DNA from: Cognatishimia sp. SS12
GTDB taxonomy: Bacteria > Pseudomonadota > Alphaproteobacteria > Rhodobacterales > Rhodobacteraceae
NCBI RefSeq assembly: GCF_028369055.1
Contig: NZ_JAQNCZ010000003.1
Location: 248,001-312,000, forward strand
DNA length: 64,000 nt
Reading direction: 5' to 3'
Made by a program: the position numbers and the translations under genes. Positions 61,918 to 64,000 of the stretch are shown one piece after another (the stretch's first letter is position 1; every line of letters begins with the position of its first letter). A model generated the notes under the pieces. It was not told the origin of the DNA, searched no databases, and saw only the letters and a list, made by a program, of their open reading frames with translations.

Positions 61918-63150
61918 TCAACGCTCCCTCAGCTTAACAGCGTTGTTGTAGAAGTTCATAACAACGGAGATCAGCAGCGAAATCGTCAGATAGAACAACA
62001 TCAGAAGCAGCACGCATTCAATCGCGCGGCCGGTCTGGTTCAGCGTGATGCCGCCCAGGGTCGCGGTGATGTCGGCATAGCCCACTGCAATCGCCAGAGA
62101 CGAGTTCTTGGTGATGTTCAGATACTGAGAAATCAGTGGCGGAATGATCACGCGGAGCGCTTGCGGCAGCACCACGAGGTTCATGACCCGGCTCTGACGC
62201 AGCCCCAAAGCAGAGGCGGCCTCGGTCTGGCCTTTGGAAATCGCCTGAATACCCGCGCGCACGTTCTCTGCGATAAAGGCACCTGTGTAGATCGACAGTG
62301 CAAACCACAGCGCAATCAGCGGGCCACCAACCTTGATGCCTCCCTGAAAGTTGAACCCTTTCAGCGCCGGCACATCCCAGGTCAGACCCATGATGAGCAT
62401 CAGCAGGACAAAAGGGACAAACCAGATCGCAAGGTTGATGAACAGGGTCGAAGGACGCTCACCGGTTTTCTCTTGCTTGGCTGTCGCCCAGGCCGCCACG
62501 CGGCGCGTCGCAAACCAGGACCCGATCAGAAACGCAATCACCAGCAGCCAGTTGAGGCCAGCGCTGGCAAACAGCCCGCTCTCAAATTGTGGGCTTGGGA
62601 TATAGATCCCGCGGTTGGTGAATGCAAAAAGATCAAGCACCATGCTGGAGGTCGCATTATCGCCGCGGAATGCGCGTGGCCCCGGCAGTACCGCTGTCAT
62701 GATGGTGAAAATGATGATGATCCAGATCAGTACCGGAATATTGCGGAAAATTTCCACGTAAACCGACATGACTTTGGCCACGAGCCAGTTGTTGGAAAGG
62801 CGCAGAACACCTGCAATCACACCAAATACAGTGGCGGTGAGACAGGCGAAAAACGCAACCAACAGGGTGTTCAGAACCCCGACAATGGCGGCGCGCAGGT
62901 GGGTGGATTGACTGTCATAGTCGATCAGAACTTGGTTGATGTCATACCCGGAGGTATCACCCAAGAAACTGTAGGAAATATTCAAACCCGCAGCGCGCAG
63001 GTTTTGAATGAGGTTGTTTCCCAGAAACCAGAATGAAAGAGCAAGGACAAGCGCAGCGATCACTTGAAATGTAAGTGACCTGTAGCGCGTGTCGTAAATC
63101 AGCATAGACAGCCGAAACGACTCCTTCGGAGGGTCGGTAAGTGTAGACAT
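61918..63150 (-). CDS. aapQ: General L-amino acid ABC transporter permease AapQ
   Basis: 410 residues with the AapQ/BztB layout: N-terminal helix (about 30-45), a periplasmic stretch, permease core with a large insert (about 170-260) and EAA loop QAISKGQTEAASALGLRQSR (about 311-330). Partner of AapM. GGGGA lies upstream of the ATG. Confidence 0.94.
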   Translation of the reverse strand: MSTLTDPPKESFRLSMLIYDTRYRSLTFQVIAALVLALSFWFLGNNLIQNLRAAGLNISYSFLGDTSGYDINQVLIDYDSQSTHLRAAIVGVLNTLLVAFFACLTATVFGVIAGVLRLSNNWLVAKVMSVYVEIFRNIPVLIWIIIIFTIMTAVLPGPRAFRGDNATSSMVLDLFAFTNRGIYIPSPQFESGLFASAGLNWLLVIAFLIGSWFATRRVAAWATAKQEKTGERPSTLFINLAIWFVPFVLLMLIMGLTWDVPALKGFNFQGGIKVGGPLIALWFALSIYTGAFIAENVRAGIQAISKGQTEAASALGLRQSRVMNLVVLPQALRVIIPPLISQYLNITKNSSLAIAVGYADITATLGGITLNQTGRAIECVLLLMLFYLTISLLISVVMNFYNNAVKLRER

Positions 63151-63237
63151 TAGAGATTCCCCGTGATTTCGATCGTCTTTTGTTTGGTTTATATGCGCCC
63201 GAGGCGCGCGATCGAATTTCAGTGCCGGTATAGTGAA

Positions 63238-63265
63238 TGGGGCGCAGGCTTGCGCCTACGCCCCA
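63238..63265 (-). terminator. Intercistronic hairpin between aapJ and aapQ
   Basis: TGGGGCG-C-AGGC (63238-63249), loop TTGC, GCCT-A-CGCCCCA (63254-63265): 11 pairs with one mismatch, 13 nt past the aapJ stop, no long T-run. Probably sets the excess of binding protein over permease. Confidence 0.6.
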
Positions 63266-63277
63266 AACTTTAGGCTA

Positions 63278-64000
63278 TTAGCGTACTGGTGGAGAGTACT
63301 GCAGACCACCTTCGGTCCACAGTGCGTTCAGACCACGTGCCAGACCAATTGCGGACTGGCCACCCAGGTGACGCTCAAAGCTTTCACCGTAGTTGCCAAC
63401 AGCAGAGATGATGCGGACCGCCCAGTCGGCGTCCAGACCCAGCATCTCGCCCATGCTGCCTTCGTGGCCGAGCAGACGGTTGATTTCTGGGTTGTCAGTC
63501 TTTTCACCCGCCAGTGTGGCGATGTTTGCAGACGTGATGCCCAGCTCTTCTGCGGCTACGAGAGTGTTGTAGGACCAGCGTACAACATCTGCCCACTCGT
63601 CATCGCCGTGGCGAACGGTTGGGCCAAGCGGCTCTTTGGAGATGATGTCACCCAGGATGGTGTGATCACCAGGAGTCTCAAAAGTGGCGCGTGTGGAGGC
63701 CAGCTGCGAAGCGTCGGTTGTGAAAACGTCGCAAGACCCTGCCAGATACTGCTGCTGAGCTTCAGCAACGGTTTCGATTGGCACTGGCTCATAGCTGATG
63801 TTGTTGGAGCGGAAGAAATCCGCCAGGTTCAGCTCGGTTGTGGTGCCGGTTTGGATACAAACGGTTGCACCGTCCAGTTCCTTGGCAGAGGACACGCCCA
63901 GTTCCTTTGGAACCATAAAGCCCTGACCGTCATAATAGTTCACACCAACAAAGGTGAACTTCAGGTCTGCGTCACGGGACAGAGTCCATGTGGTCACGCG
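63278..64000 (-). CDS. aapJ: General L-amino acid-binding protein AapJ (5' part off window)
   Basis: Periplasmic binding protein of the Aap system; the last 240 or so codons are present and the signal peptide and first lobe lie beyond the right edge. Visible blocks: TTWTLSRDADLKFTFVGVNY, ATVCIQTGTTTELNLADFFR and GSMGEMLGLDADWAVRIISA, all typical of AapJ/BztA. The 5' end is not a start codon but the window edge. Aap systems import a broad range of L-amino acids. Confidence 0.95.
   Translation of the reverse strand, partial: RVTTWTLSRDADLKFTFVGVNYYDGQGFMVPKELGVSSAKELDGATVCIQTGTTTELNLADFFRSNNISYEPVPIETVAEAQQQYLAGSCDVFTTDASQLASTRATFETPGDHTILGDIISKEPLGPTVRHGDDEWADVVRWSYNTLVAAEELGITSANIATLAGEKTDNPEINRLLGHEGSMGEMLGLDADWAVRIISAVGNYGESFERHLGGQSAIGLARGLNALWTEGGLQYSPPVR

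Noticed and set aside
1..64000. CRISPR arrays, insertion sequences, phage genes
   Set aside because: No regular repeat-spacer pattern, transposase, integrase or structural phage gene was seen on either strand.

Overview
The window comes from an alphaproteobacterium, most likely a marine Rhodobacterales (Roseobacter-type) strain. The grounds are high-GC coding, an AapJQMP amino-acid transporter, a TctABC system, many sugar/polyol ABC transporters, an rpmH-rnpA-yidD-yidC-engB-argB neighbourhood, and a cobalamin-riboswitch-controlled CbiKMLQO importer. It is chromosomal, densely coded and operonic, with many 1-11 nt overlaps. I see no phage, transposase, CRISPR or rRNA. The species call is an inference.

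Layout. 0-3.5 kb: a cobalt/nickel ECF importer (cbiK-M-L-Q-O, minus strand; cbiO runs off the left edge) behind a clear adenosylcobalamin riboswitch. 3.6-13.6 kb: an acidic-amino-acid module with a DAACS symporter, a tandem-domain Asp/Glu racemase, aspartase, two paralogous LysR regulators facing each other, and a polar amino-acid ABC transporter. The same 17-bp palindrome lies upstream of gltP, between aspA and lysR-1, and between lysR-2 and the ABC operon. 13.7-25.4 kb: a minus-strand run of sulfatase, sugar-type ABC transporter, GMC oxidoreductase and tctB-A-C, with a divergent LysR gene and two ATAC-N7-GTAT LysR-type sites. 25.4-36 kb: a sugar-acid operon (DHDPS-family aldolase/dehydratase, enolase-superfamily dehydratase, ABC transporter, an IclR regulator fused to an SMP-30 lactonase, SDR) and a divergent DgoK-like kinase plus EamA exporter. 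36.7-45.7 kb: a second sugar/polyol-type ABC operon with two unlike ATPases, a secreted SnoaL-like protein and a zinc alcohol dehydrogenase, beside a divergent AcoR-like regulator whose AAA+ domain is degenerate. Then a decayed PfkB sugar-kinase pseudogene beside tRNA-Arg(ACG).

46.2-59.8 kb is mainly housekeeping: an orphan histidine kinase, a MerA-like flavoprotein with a TVP38 membrane protein, rpmH, rnpA, yidD, a DUF1127 protein, ttcA, an EAL protein, yidC, a MOSC protein, engB, argB, a fatty-acid-hydroxylase/sterol-desaturase protein and sixA. 59.8-64 kb holds aapP-M-Q-J; aapJ is cut by the right edge.

The most notable items are the IclR::SMP-30 fusion encoded at the end of the operon it probably controls, with an overlapping -10/direct-repeat site at the operon promoter; the three-site palindrome shared by two LysR paralogs; the tandem racemase whose first domain has lost a catalytic cysteine; and the AcoR-like activator lacking both the GAFTGA loop and the Walker A lysine.
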